Assembly (NCBI RefSeq): GCF_022761035.1
Contig: NZ_JAKWJP010000006.1
Span: 339,411-403,410 of the forward strand
From: Microbacterium sp. SS28
GTDB lineage: Bacteria > Actinomycetota > Actinomycetes > Actinomycetales > Microbacteriaceae
Reading direction: 5' to 3'
DNA length: 64,000 nt
Made by a program: the position numbers and the translations under genes. This document shows positions 1 through 7,407 of the stretch, in pieces (the first letter of the stretch is position 1; the number at the start of each line of letters is the position of its first letter). A model generated the notes under the pieces. The model had not been told where the DNA came from. It saw nothing but the letters and a program-made list of their open reading frames with translations, and ran no database searches.

Positions 1-1
1 G

Positions 2-550
2 GCCGTCGTCGCGGCCGTCGAGGCGGCCGAGGGCCGCACCCTGGCTCCCGACGAGCATGTCCTGCTGCTCGCGCGCAGGAAGGCGGCGGATGTCGCCGCC
101 CGCGTCACCGCGGAAGACCCGGGCTTCGACGGCATCGTGATCGGCGGCGACTCGATGTTCGAGCTCGACGGCGAGATCCTCGGCAAGCCCCACACGCCCG
201 AGGCCGCGACGGCCCGCTGGGTCGCGATGCGCGGCCGGACGGGCGTGCTGCACTCGGGGCACGCGGTGTACCGCCTGCGGCCGGGCGCTCCAGCCGAGGA
301 GGCGGAGGCGGTGGCCGCGGCATCCGTCTCCTTCTCGGCCGACGTCACGGACGACGAGATCGCGGCCTACGTCGCGTCCGGCGAGCCGCTGCACGTCGCG
401 GGCGCCTTCACGATCGACAGCCTCGGCGGCGCTTTCATCGAGCGCATCGAGGGCGACCCGTCGACGGTCGTCGGGATGTCGCTCCCGACGCTGCGCGGAC
501 TCGTCCGCGAGCTCGGCGTCGCATGGCCCGACCTCTGGTCGCGCTCGTAG
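2..550 (+). CDS. maf: Maf-family nucleotide pyrophosphatase (5' partial)
   Basis: C-terminal 182 residues of a Maf/YhdE-type nucleoside triphosphate pyrophosphatase, a cytosolic enzyme that hydrolyses non-canonical or methylated NTPs to the NMP and is linked to septum-formation control. The frame is open from base 2, so the real start lies outside the window; the GTG at 137 is internal. Family features visible are the LLLARRKAADVA helix (about residues 22-33), the acidic GGDSM segment and the DGEILGKPHTPEAA block that follows the catalytic Asp in Maf proteins. It lies just before the acyl-CoA carboxylase alpha chain, a common actinobacterial order. Truncation comes only from the window edge. 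Confidence 0.9.
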   Translation, partial: AVVAAVEAAEGRTLAPDEHVLLLARRKAADVAARVTAEDPGFDGIVIGGDSMFELDGEILGKPHTPEAATARWVAMRGRTGVLHSGHAVYRLRPGAPAEEAEAVAAASVSFSADVTDDEIAAYVASGEPLHVAGAFTIDSLGGAFIERIEGDPSTVVGMSLPTLRGLVRELGVAWPDLWSRS

Positions 551-627
551 ACTCTCCACACGTTCTGGGATGTTTCTTGTGCAGGTCGCCCAAAAGGGCG
601 GGGGTCGCGGTCGGTAGGCTGGCTCAC

Positions 628-2394
628 ATGCCCCAGATCGCAAAGGTGCTCGTCGCGAACCGCGGCGAGATCGCCGTCCGTGTCATCCGCGCGGCGCGCG
701 ACTCGGGGAAGGCGTCGGTCGCCGTCTACGCCGACCAGGACCGCGACGCGATGCACTCGCGGCTCGCCGACGAGGCGTACGCCCTCGAGGGCACGACGAG
801 CGCCGACACGTACCTCTCCATCGAGAAGATCCTCTCGATCGCGCGCCGCTCCGGCGCCGACGCCGTGCACCCCGGCTACGGCTTCCTCGCCGAGAACGCC
901 GACTTCGCGCGCGCCGTGATCGGAGCGGGCCTCGTCTGGATCGGCCCCTCCCCTGAAGCCATCGAGGCGCTCGGCGACAAGGTCACGGCCCGTCACGTCG
1001 CCGAGAAGGTCGGCGCGCCGCTCGCGCCCGGCACCCCCGGCCCCGTCGCAGGCGCCGAAGAGGTGCTCGCGTTCGTCGAGGAGCACGGCCTCCCCATCGC
1101 GATCAAGGCCGCCTACGGCGGCGGCGGACGCGGGCTCAAGGTCGCCCGCACGATCGACGAGGTTCCCGAGCAGTTCGACTCCGCGACGCGCGAGGCCATC
1201 ACGGCGTTCGGCCGCGGCGAGTGCTTCGTCGAGAAGTACCTCGACAAGCCGCGCCACGTCGAGACGCAGTGCCTCGCGGATGCCGCGGGCAACGTCGTGG
1301 TCATCTCCACGCGTGACTGCTCGCTGCAGCGCCGCCACCAGAAGCTCGTCGAGGAGGCGCCCGCGCCGTTCCTCACCGCCGCTCAGAACGAGATCCTCTA
1401 CTCCGCGTCGAAGGCGATCCTCAAAGAGGTCGGCTACGTCGGCGCCGGCACGTGCGAGTTCCTCATCGGAGCCGACGGCACGATCTCGTTCCTCGAGGTG
1501 AACACGCGCCTCCAGGTCGAGCACCCGGTCTCGGAAGAGGTCACGGGCATCGACCTCGTGCGCGAGCAGTTCCGCCTCGCCGAGGGCGAAGAGCTCGGCT
1601 ACGACGACCCCGCCCCCGAGGGGCACTCGATCGAGTTCCGCATCAACGGCGAGGACCCGGGTCGCGGCTTCCTCCCCCAGCCCGGTCCGATCAAGGTCTT
1701 CAAGACGTTCGGCGGCCCCGGCATCCGTCTCGATTCCGGCGTCACCGCCGGCGACAGCGTGAGCGGCGCGTTCGACTCCCTGCTCGGCAAGATCATCGTG
1801 ACCGGCCGCGACCGCGACGAGGCGCTCAGCCGCGCGCGCCGCGCACTCGACGAGTTCGAGGTCGGCGGGCTGCCCACCGTCCTCCCGTTCCATCGCAAGG
1901 TCGTCCGCGACCCCGCCTTCACGGCCGAGAACGGCGAGTTCGGCGTCTTCACGCGCTGGATCGAGACCGAGTTCGTCAACGACATCCCGCCGTGGGACGG
2001 CGAGCTCAGCGACATCGCGCCCGCCGAGACCCGGCACACGGTCGTCGTCGAGGTGGCCGGCAAGCGCATCGCCGTGAGCCTCCCCGATCGCATCGTCGCG
2101 GCGCCCGTCGCGGCGGGCCGCCCCGCCGCCGTGCCGCCGTCGCGCCGCTCACACGCACCGACCGCCATGGCCGGGGCATCCGGAGACGCCGTCAAGTCGC
2201 CCATGCAGGCGACCATCGTCAAGGTCGCCGTGCAGGACGGTCAGCAGGTCGTCAAGGGCGACCTCGTGGTCGTGCTCGAGGCGATGAAGATGGAGCAGCC
2301 CATCCAGGCCCACAAGGACGGTGTCGTCGGCTCGATCGACGCGAATCCCGGCACTACCGTGTCGTCGGGGCACCAGCTCCTGACGATCTCCTAG
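628..2394 (+). CDS. accA3: Acetyl-/propionyl-CoA carboxylase alpha chain (biotin carboxylase + BCCP)
   Basis: 588-residue subunit of the actinobacterial acyl-CoA carboxylase. It carboxylates its own biotin with ATP and bicarbonate; a separate beta subunit passes the carboxyl group to acetyl-CoA or propionyl-CoA for fatty-acid and mycolate-type precursors. The N terminus (KVLVANRGEIAVRVIRAARD) is the classical biotin-carboxylase start, the glycine-rich ATP loop AAYGGGGRGL lies near residue 160, EVNTRLQVEHPVSE near 290, and the C-terminal biotinyl domain carries EAMKMEQ with the biotinylated lysine at about residue 554. ATG 628 is chosen because the protein begins there with family sequence and TAGGCT (615-620) lies 7 nt upstream, as for a leaderless mRNA. 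The open frame before it is not coding. Confidence 0.96.
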   Translation: MPQIAKVLVANRGEIAVRVIRAARDSGKASVAVYADQDRDAMHSRLADEAYALEGTTSADTYLSIEKILSIARRSGADAVHPGYGFLAENADFARAVIGAGLVWIGPSPEAIEALGDKVTARHVAEKVGAPLAPGTPGPVAGAEEVLAFVEEHGLPIAIKAAYGGGGRGLKVARTIDEVPEQFDSATREAITAFGRGECFVEKYLDKPRHVETQCLADAAGNVVVISTRDCSLQRRHQKLVEEAPAPFLTAAQNEILYSASKAILKEVGYVGAGTCEFLIGADGTISFLEVNTRLQVEHPVSEEVTGIDLVREQFRLAEGEELGYDDPAPEGHSIEFRINGEDPGRGFLPQPGPIKVFKTFGGPGIRLDSGVTAGDSVSGAFDSLLGKIIVTGRDRDEALSRARRALDEFEVGGLPTVLPFHRKVVRDPAFTAENGEFGVFTRWIETEFVNDIPPWDGELSDIAPAETRHTVVVEVAGKRIAVSLPDRIVAAPVAAGRPAAVPPSRRSHAPTAMAGASGDAVKSPMQATIVKVAVQDGQQVVKGDLVVVLEAMKMEQPIQAHKDGVVGSIDANPGTTVSSGHQLLTIS

Positions 2395-2450
2395 GCTCGG
2401 CGTTCTGGCGGAGCCTGGCGCCTCCTCCCGCCCAACCATCCCCCGTGGCG

Positions 2451-2511
2451 ATTCTGGCGACTCGTCACAAGGCGCTGTCTCAAGCGACACATTCTGGCGA
2501 CTCGCCACAAT
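2451..2511. repeat. Tandem pair of degenerate 21-nt palindromes between convergent genes
   Basis: Two near-copies (2451-2471 and 2491-2511) begin ATTCTGGCGACTCG and are spaced exactly 40 bp apart. The second can fold as ATTCTGGCGA / TCGCCACAAT with one mismatch. A weaker relative may start at 2402. The element sits between the convergent ends of the carboxylase gene and the quinone reductase gene. A better-preserved pair with the same 40-bp phase is at 38929-38989, also between convergent genes. Confidence 0.7.
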
Positions 2512-2535
2512 GCGCGAAGCGAACGAGGGGCGGGT

Positions 2536-2577
2536 ACCGGGTCGGTCAGGCGCCCGGAACCGGGTCGGTCAGGCGCC
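2536..2577. repeat. 19-nt direct repeat covering the 3' end of the quinone reductase gene
   Basis: An identical 19-nt sequence beginning ACCGGGTCGG occurs at 2536-2554 and 2559-2577. The right copy contains the stop codon and last codons of the reductase gene (stop at 2569-2571). The left copy is therefore a duplicated gene end with a second in-register stop. Confidence 0.75.
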
Positions 2578-4017
2578 GTAGATCGCGTGGTCGACGACGT
2601 GCATCGCGCGCGCGGCGTCGGTGATGCTGCCCGAGAGCGACGGGTAGACCGCGAAGACGCGCGAGACCTGGTCGACCGTGAGGCGCCGCTCGACGGCGAT
2701 CGCGATCGGGTAGATGAGCTCGGACGCGCGGGGGCCGACGATGACGCCGCCGATGACGCTCCCGCTGCCCTGGCGCGCGATGAGCTTGACGAAGCCGTCC
2801 TTGATGCCCATCATCTTGGCGCGCGGGTTGGCCGCGAGCGGCAGCTTGTGCACGACGCCCTGGATGAGGCCCTCGGCGATGTCCTTCTCCTGCCAGCCGA
2901 CCGTCGCGATCTCGGGGGCCGTGAAGATGTTCGACGTGATGCGGCGGCGCTCGAGCGGGATGACGACGTCGCCGAGCGCGTGGAAGACGGCGGTCCGGCC
3001 CTGCATCGCGGCGACCGACGCGAGCGGCACGAAGGTCGTGCAGTCCCCCGCGGCGTAGATATTCGGGACCGAGGTCCGCGCGACGCGGTTCACCTGGATG
3101 TGCCCGGACTCCGTCATCTGGATGCCGGCCTGCTCGAGGCCGATGCCCTTCGTGTTGGGCACCGAGCCGACCGCCATGAGGCAGTGGCTGCCCTCGACGG
3201 TCCGGCCGTCCGACAGGGTCACGCGGACGCCGTCGCCCGTGTTCTCGACCTTGTCGGCGCGCGACTTCGACAGCAGGGTCATCCCGCCGCGCTTGAAGAC
3301 CTTCTCGAGAACCGCCGCGGCATCGGTGTCCTCCCCGGGGAGCACCTGGTCACGGCTCGAGACGAGCGTGACCTTGGAGCCGAGGTTCATGTAGGCGCCG
3401 GCGAACTCGGCGCCCGTGACGCCGGACCCCACGACGATGAGGTGCCCGGGGAGTGCCTGCATGTCGTAGAGCTGCGTCCACGTCAGGATGCGCTGCCCAT
3501 CGGGCTTGGCGCTGGGCAGCTCGCGCGGGGACGCGCCCACTGAGACGACGAGCGTGTCGGCGACGATGCGGTCGAAGTCGGTGCCGCCGGGGCCCGTCGA
3601 GACCACGACGGCGTTGTCGCTCTCGAGGCGCCCGCAGCCCGGGATGATCCGCACGCCGGCCTCGATGAGCGACGCGCGCATGTCGTCGGACTGCTGCCGC
3701 GCGAGCGAGAGGAGCCGCTTGTTGACGGCCGTCAGGTTGATGGCGACCTCGGGCTTGAGCGGCTTGCCGTCCGCCCCCTTCGCGAAGAGCTGCACGCCGA
3801 GGTCGCCCGCGCCCTTGATCGCGACGGCGGCGTCGGCGGTCGCGATGAGCGACTTCGAGGGGACGACGTCGGTGATGACCGCCGACCCGCCGATCCCCGC
3901 CTGCTCCACGAGGGTGACCTCCGCGCCCAGCTGCGCCGCGGCGAGCGCCGCTTCGTAGCCACCGGGCCCGCCGCCGATGATCGCGACGCTCTGGGTGACC
4001 TCGAAGCTGACAGACAT
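2569..4017 (-). CDS. lpdA: LpdA-type NAD(P)H:quinone reductase (flavoprotein disulfide reductase fold)
   Basis: 482-residue FAD protein of the dihydrolipoamide-dehydrogenase superfamily, closest in character to mycobacterial LpdA (Rv3303c), which reduces quinones rather than lipoamide. The Rossmann motif IIGGGPGGYEAALAA is at residues 13-27, an NAD(P) motif VVGSGVTGAEFAGAY is mid-protein and the second FAD motif IYAAGDCT is C-terminal. The redox-active CxxxxC of true disulfide reductases is absent: the segment reads GGSAVITDVVPSK, with Ser and Val at the two cysteine positions, so disulfide chemistry is not possible there. Start ATG 4017 is preferred to a start 15 nt upstream; GAGAAT lies 7 nt before it. 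Cytosolic, possibly redox defence. Confidence 0.88.
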   Translation of the reverse strand: MSVSFEVTQSVAIIGGGPGGYEAALAAAQLGAEVTLVEQAGIGGSAVITDVVPSKSLIATADAAVAIKGAGDLGVQLFAKGADGKPLKPEVAINLTAVNKRLLSLARQQSDDMRASLIEAGVRIIPGCGRLESDNAVVVSTGPGGTDFDRIVADTLVVSVGASPRELPSAKPDGQRILTWTQLYDMQALPGHLIVVGSGVTGAEFAGAYMNLGSKVTLVSSRDQVLPGEDTDAAAVLEKVFKRGGMTLLSKSRADKVENTGDGVRVTLSDGRTVEGSHCLMAVGSVPNTKGIGLEQAGIQMTESGHIQVNRVARTSVPNIYAAGDCTTFVPLASVAAMQGRTAVFHALGDVVIPLERRRITSNIFTAPEIATVGWQEKDIAEGLIQGVVHKLPLAANPRAKMMGIKDGFVKLIARQGSGSVIGGVIVGPRASELIYPIAIAVERRLTVDQVSRVFAVYPSLSGSITDAARAMHVVDHAIYGA

Positions 4018-4133
4018 GGTTCCTATTCTCACAGTCCGAGGGCCTCATCACGCATTCACGGCGACGGATGCCGCGTCCCGCGCCCGTCGCGGCCGTCTGG
4101 CCAGGCGGCATCCGGTCTCCCTAGAGTGGGCTC

Positions 4134-4967
4134 ATGTCAGACCAGACCGGCAATCCTCTCGACGACCCCGCCGCCGACCCGTTCGCGATCGCGGCCCAGG
4201 CTGCGTCCGATATCGCGCGCATCACGGGCGTCGAGCGCCATGACATCGCGCTGACGCTCGGCAGCGGCTGGGGAGCGGCCGCCGACATCATCGGCGAGAC
4301 GACGGCGAACTTCCCCGCGACCGAGGTCACGGGATTCAGCGCGCCCGCGCTGGAGGGCCACGTCGGAACGCTCCGCAGCATCCTGACGCCGCGCGGCAAG
4401 CGCGTGCTCGTCATCGGCGCGCGCACCCACTTCTACGAGGGTCACGGCGTGCGCCGCGTCGTCCACAGCGTGCGGACGGCCGCCGCGACCGGCGCCAAGA
4501 CGATGGTGCTGACCAACGGCGCGGGGGGCATCAAGCACACGTGGAAGCCCGGAACCCCCGTGCTCATCAGCGACCACATCAATCTGACCGCCGCGACACC
4601 GCTCGAGGGCGCGACGTTCATCGACCTCACAGACCTCTACTCGATGCGGTTGCGCGACCTCGCGCGCTCGATCGATCCGAGCCTCGACGAAGGCGTCTAC
4701 TGCCAGTTCACGGGGCCGCAGTACGAGACGCCCGCCGAAGTGCAGATGGCGAAGGCCATCGGCGGCCACATCGTCGGAATGTCGACGGCGCTCGAGGCGA
4801 TCGCCGCCCGGCAGGCGGGCATGGAGATCCTTGGCTTGACGCTGGTCACGAACATGGCAGCGGGCATCCAGACGACGCCGCTGAGCCATGAGGAGGTGAT
4901 GGAGGCGGGCCGCCTGGCCGGCCCCGTCATCTCGTCGCTTCTGGCCCGCGTGATCGGGGCGCTGTGA
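4134..4967 (+). CDS. punA: Purine-nucleoside phosphorylase
   Basis: 277-residue trimeric-type (PNP/MTAP family) purine nucleoside phosphorylase, which splits inosine or guanosine and their deoxy forms with phosphate into base and (deoxy)ribose-1-phosphate. Visible motifs are LGSGWG (phosphate loop), the GARTHFYEGHG segment, TNGAGG, the FTGPQYETPAEVQMA base-binding stretch and the MSTALEA ribose site. TAGAGT (4122-4127) lies 6 nt before the ATG, suggesting a leaderless transcript. Its stop overlaps the GTG of the phosphosugar mutase gene by 4 nt, so the two are co-translated. The mutase would convert the pentose-1-phosphate product if it accepts pentoses. Confidence 0.95.
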   Translation: MSDQTGNPLDDPAADPFAIAAQAASDIARITGVERHDIALTLGSGWGAAADIIGETTANFPATEVTGFSAPALEGHVGTLRSILTPRGKRVLVIGARTHFYEGHGVRRVVHSVRTAAATGAKTMVLTNGAGGIKHTWKPGTPVLISDHINLTAATPLEGATFIDLTDLYSMRLRDLARSIDPSLDEGVYCQFTGPQYETPAEVQMAKAIGGHIVGMSTALEAIAARQAGMEILGLTLVTNMAAGIQTTPLSHEEVMEAGRLAGPVISSLLARVIGAL

Positions 4968-6712
4968 GCGGCTCGCTCGAGCAGGCGCACGCCTGGCTCG
5001 CGCAGGACCCCGACCCGCACACGCGGGCCGAGCTGGCAGAGCTCATCTCGTCGGCGGAGGGCGGAGATGCCGCGGCCGAGGCCGACCTCGACGACCGCTT
5101 CGCCGGGCGCCTCGCCTTCGGCACGGCAGGACTGCGCGGGCGGCTCGGCGCGGGCAGTAACCGCATGAACCGCGTCCTGGTCGCGCAGGCCGCGGCCGGG
5201 CTCGCCGCGTACGTGCGCGAGCGCGCCGGAGCCGACGCCGAGCCGACAGTCGTCATCGGCTACGACGGCCGCCGCAACTCCGACGTCTTCGCGCGCGACT
5301 CGGCCGAGATCTTCGCAGGCGCCGGCATCCGGGCCCTGCTTCTGCCCCGCCTCCTGCCGACCCCCGTCCTCGCGTTCGCCGTGCGGCACCTCGGCGCCGA
5401 CGCCGGGGTCATGGTCACGGCGAGCCACAACCCGCCGAACGACAACGGCTACAAGGTCTACCTCGGGGGCGCCGAGGACGGCGCGCAGATCGTGCCGCCC
5501 GCCGATGCCGACATCGCGGCGCGCATCCAGCGCGTCGCGGACGAGGCCGACGCGCCCGCGATCCCGCGCTCCGCCGGGTACGAGACGGCGCCCGAGTCCG
5601 TCATCGACGCGTACGTCGCCGCGACGGCTGCCGTCGCTCCGGCCCCTCCCGGTGCCGAGGGGCTGTCGTGGGCGTACACCGCGATGCACGGCGTCGGGTG
5701 GGAGACGCTCGAGCGGATCCTGGATGCCGCGGGCTACCCCGCACCGACGCTCGTCGAGGCGCAGATCGCGCCCGACGGCGCCTTCCCCACTGTCGCGTTC
5801 CCCAACCCCGAGGAGCCCGGCGCGATGGACCTCGCGTTCGAGACGGCGCGGCAGTCCGGCGCCGAGCTCGTCATCGCGAACGACCCCGACGCCGACCGCC
5901 TCGCGGTGGCGCTCCCCGACGAGACCGCCGACGGCGGCTGGCGGCGCCTCACGGGCAACGAGATCGGGCTGCTGCTGGGCTGGCGCGCCGCGCAGCTCGC
6001 GAGCCTCAGCGGCGGCGCGAAGGCCGCGGCCGAGGGTTCGGATGAGGCAGAGGGCTCCGAGGACGACCGAGAGCCTCAGGATGCCGCTCCCAAGCCGTCG
6101 CTCGCGTGCTCGCTCGTCTCGTCCCCCGGCCTCCAGACGATCGCGGAGCACTACGGCCTCGACTTCCACGCGACGCTCACGGGGTTCAAGTGGATCTCGC
6201 GCGCCCCCGGCATGGTGTTCGGCTTCGAGGAGGCCCTGGGCTATCTCGTGAACCCGGAGACCGTCCGCGACAAGGACGGCATCTCGGCCGCGATCGCGAT
6301 GCTCGGCCTCGTCGCCGACGCGCGCGGCCGCGGCGCGACGCTCGGCGACCTGCTGCACGAGTTCGAGCAGATCTTCGGCTTCTTCGCGAGCGACCAGATC
6401 TCGGTCAGGGTCGACGACCTGTCGATCATCGGCCGCATCATGGCGGGGCTGCGGGAGCAGCATCCGTCCCACCTCGCCGACATCCCCGTGACGCGCGTCG
6501 ACGACCTGCTCGAAGGCGTCGACGATCTGCCGCCGGGCGACGTCCTGCGGCTGTGGCTCGAGGACGGCTCGCGCGTCATCGTGCGCCCGAGCGGCACCGA
6601 GCCGAAGCTCAAGGCGTACCTCGACGTGCGCGGCGACTCGGCCGACGACGCGCGGGCGCGGATCGGGGCACTCGCCGCGAGTGTGCGGACGCTGCTCGAC
6701 GACCACTCCTGA
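4964..6712 (+). CDS. Phosphoglucomutase/phosphomannomutase-family phosphosugar mutase
   Basis: 582-residue alpha-D-phosphohexomutase family enzyme. GTAGLRGRLGAGSNRMN is near residue 50, the phosphoserine loop TASHNPP has the catalytic Ser at about residue 154, the metal loop is NDPDADR, and the C-terminal phosphate-binding loop is RPSGTEPK. Members interconvert sugar 1- and 6-phosphates. GTG 4964 overlaps the stop of the upstream phosphorylase gene (GTGA), which favours a role as phosphopentomutase feeding ribose-5-phosphate into central metabolism; this is inference from context, and hexose specificity is equally possible from the sequence. An acidic stretch at about residues 350-368 (EGSDEAEGSEDD) looks like a surface insertion. 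Confidence 0.9.
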   Translation: MSGSLEQAHAWLAQDPDPHTRAELAELISSAEGGDAAAEADLDDRFAGRLAFGTAGLRGRLGAGSNRMNRVLVAQAAAGLAAYVRERAGADAEPTVVIGYDGRRNSDVFARDSAEIFAGAGIRALLLPRLLPTPVLAFAVRHLGADAGVMVTASHNPPNDNGYKVYLGGAEDGAQIVPPADADIAARIQRVADEADAPAIPRSAGYETAPESVIDAYVAATAAVAPAPPGAEGLSWAYTAMHGVGWETLERILDAAGYPAPTLVEAQIAPDGAFPTVAFPNPEEPGAMDLAFETARQSGAELVIANDPDADRLAVALPDETADGGWRRLTGNEIGLLLGWRAAQLASLSGGAKAAAEGSDEAEGSEDDREPQDAAPKPSLACSLVSSPGLQTIAEHYGLDFHATLTGFKWISRAPGMVFGFEEALGYLVNPETVRDKDGISAAIAMLGLVADARGRGATLGDLLHEFEQIFGFFASDQISVRVDDLSIIGRIMAGLREQHPSHLADIPVTRVDDLLEGVDDLPPGDVLRLWLEDGSRVIVRPSGTEPKLKAYLDVRGDSADDARARIGALAASVRTLLDDHS

Positions 6713-6738
6713 CGCGGCCGCACTCTAGGCTCGGGACC

Positions 6739-7323
6739 GTGCGCTTCACGGAACCGATCACGCTCGAGAACGACTGGGTGCGTCTCGAGCCGCTCTCGCT
6801 CGCCCACACGGAAGACCTCGCCGAGGCCACGAAGGGCCTCGAGTACGCCTGGTACACCTCGGCGCCCGCTCCGGACGGCGTGGCCGCCGAGATCGAGCGC
6901 CGCCTCGCGTGGCAGGCGGACGGCGAGATGAACCCGTGGGCCGTGAGACGGCTCTCGACGGGGCGCGTCGTGGGCATGACGACGTTCTGCAGCGTCGACC
7001 AGCCCAACCGGCACGTCGAGATCGGGTACACGTGGCTCTCGCCGTCGGCGCAGCGCTCCGAGGTCAACTCCGCCGCGAAGCTGCTGCTGCTCGGTCACGC
7101 GTTCGAGGCGTGCGACGCGATCGCCGTCGAGCTGCGCACGCACTGGCACAACCGCCAGTCGCGGGAGGCGATCGCCCGCCTCGGGGCCAAGCAGGACGGC
7201 GTGCTGCGCAACCACCGCCTCGGTCCCGACGACAGCCTGCGCGACACCGTCGTGTTCTCGATCCTCCCGCACGAGTGGCCGGCCGTCCGCCTGGGCCTGC
7301 AGGAACGGCTCGCGCGGCGCTGA
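6739..7323 (+). CDS. GNAT-family N-acetyltransferase (RimJ/RimL type)
   Basis: 194-residue acetyl-CoA-dependent N-acetyltransferase of the Acetyltransf_3 group. It begins with the typical LENDWVRLEPLSLAHTEDL segment; the core HVEIGYTWLSP and the following helix form the acetyl-CoA site, and the C-terminal part (GAKQDGVLRNHR) matches the end of RimJ/RimL-like enzymes. The substrate (protein N terminus, amino acid or antibiotic) cannot be told from sequence. GTG 6739 is chosen because TAGGCT (6726-6731) stands 7 nt upstream and the family sequence starts at once. It follows the mutase by 26 nt and converges on mtlR. Confidence 0.85.
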   Translation: MRFTEPITLENDWVRLEPLSLAHTEDLAEATKGLEYAWYTSAPAPDGVAAEIERRLAWQADGEMNPWAVRRLSTGRVVGMTTFCSVDQPNRHVEIGYTWLSPSAQRSEVNSAAKLLLLGHAFEACDAIAVELRTHWHNRQSREAIARLGAKQDGVLRNHRLGPDDSLRDTVVFSILPHEWPAVRLGLQERLARR

Positions 7324-7407
7324 CCCTCCCCCCTCGCGAAGAGCGGAGACGAACCGGCGGGTGGAGATCCGCACCGCGGGCTTGGGCGGGCGCAGCCGTC
7401 GGCGGGC

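Noticed and set aside
2569..4017. Annotation as dihydrolipoamide dehydrogenase (E3 of pyruvate dehydrogenase).
   Set aside because: Both active-site cysteines are missing and no 2-oxoacid dehydrogenase genes are adjacent.
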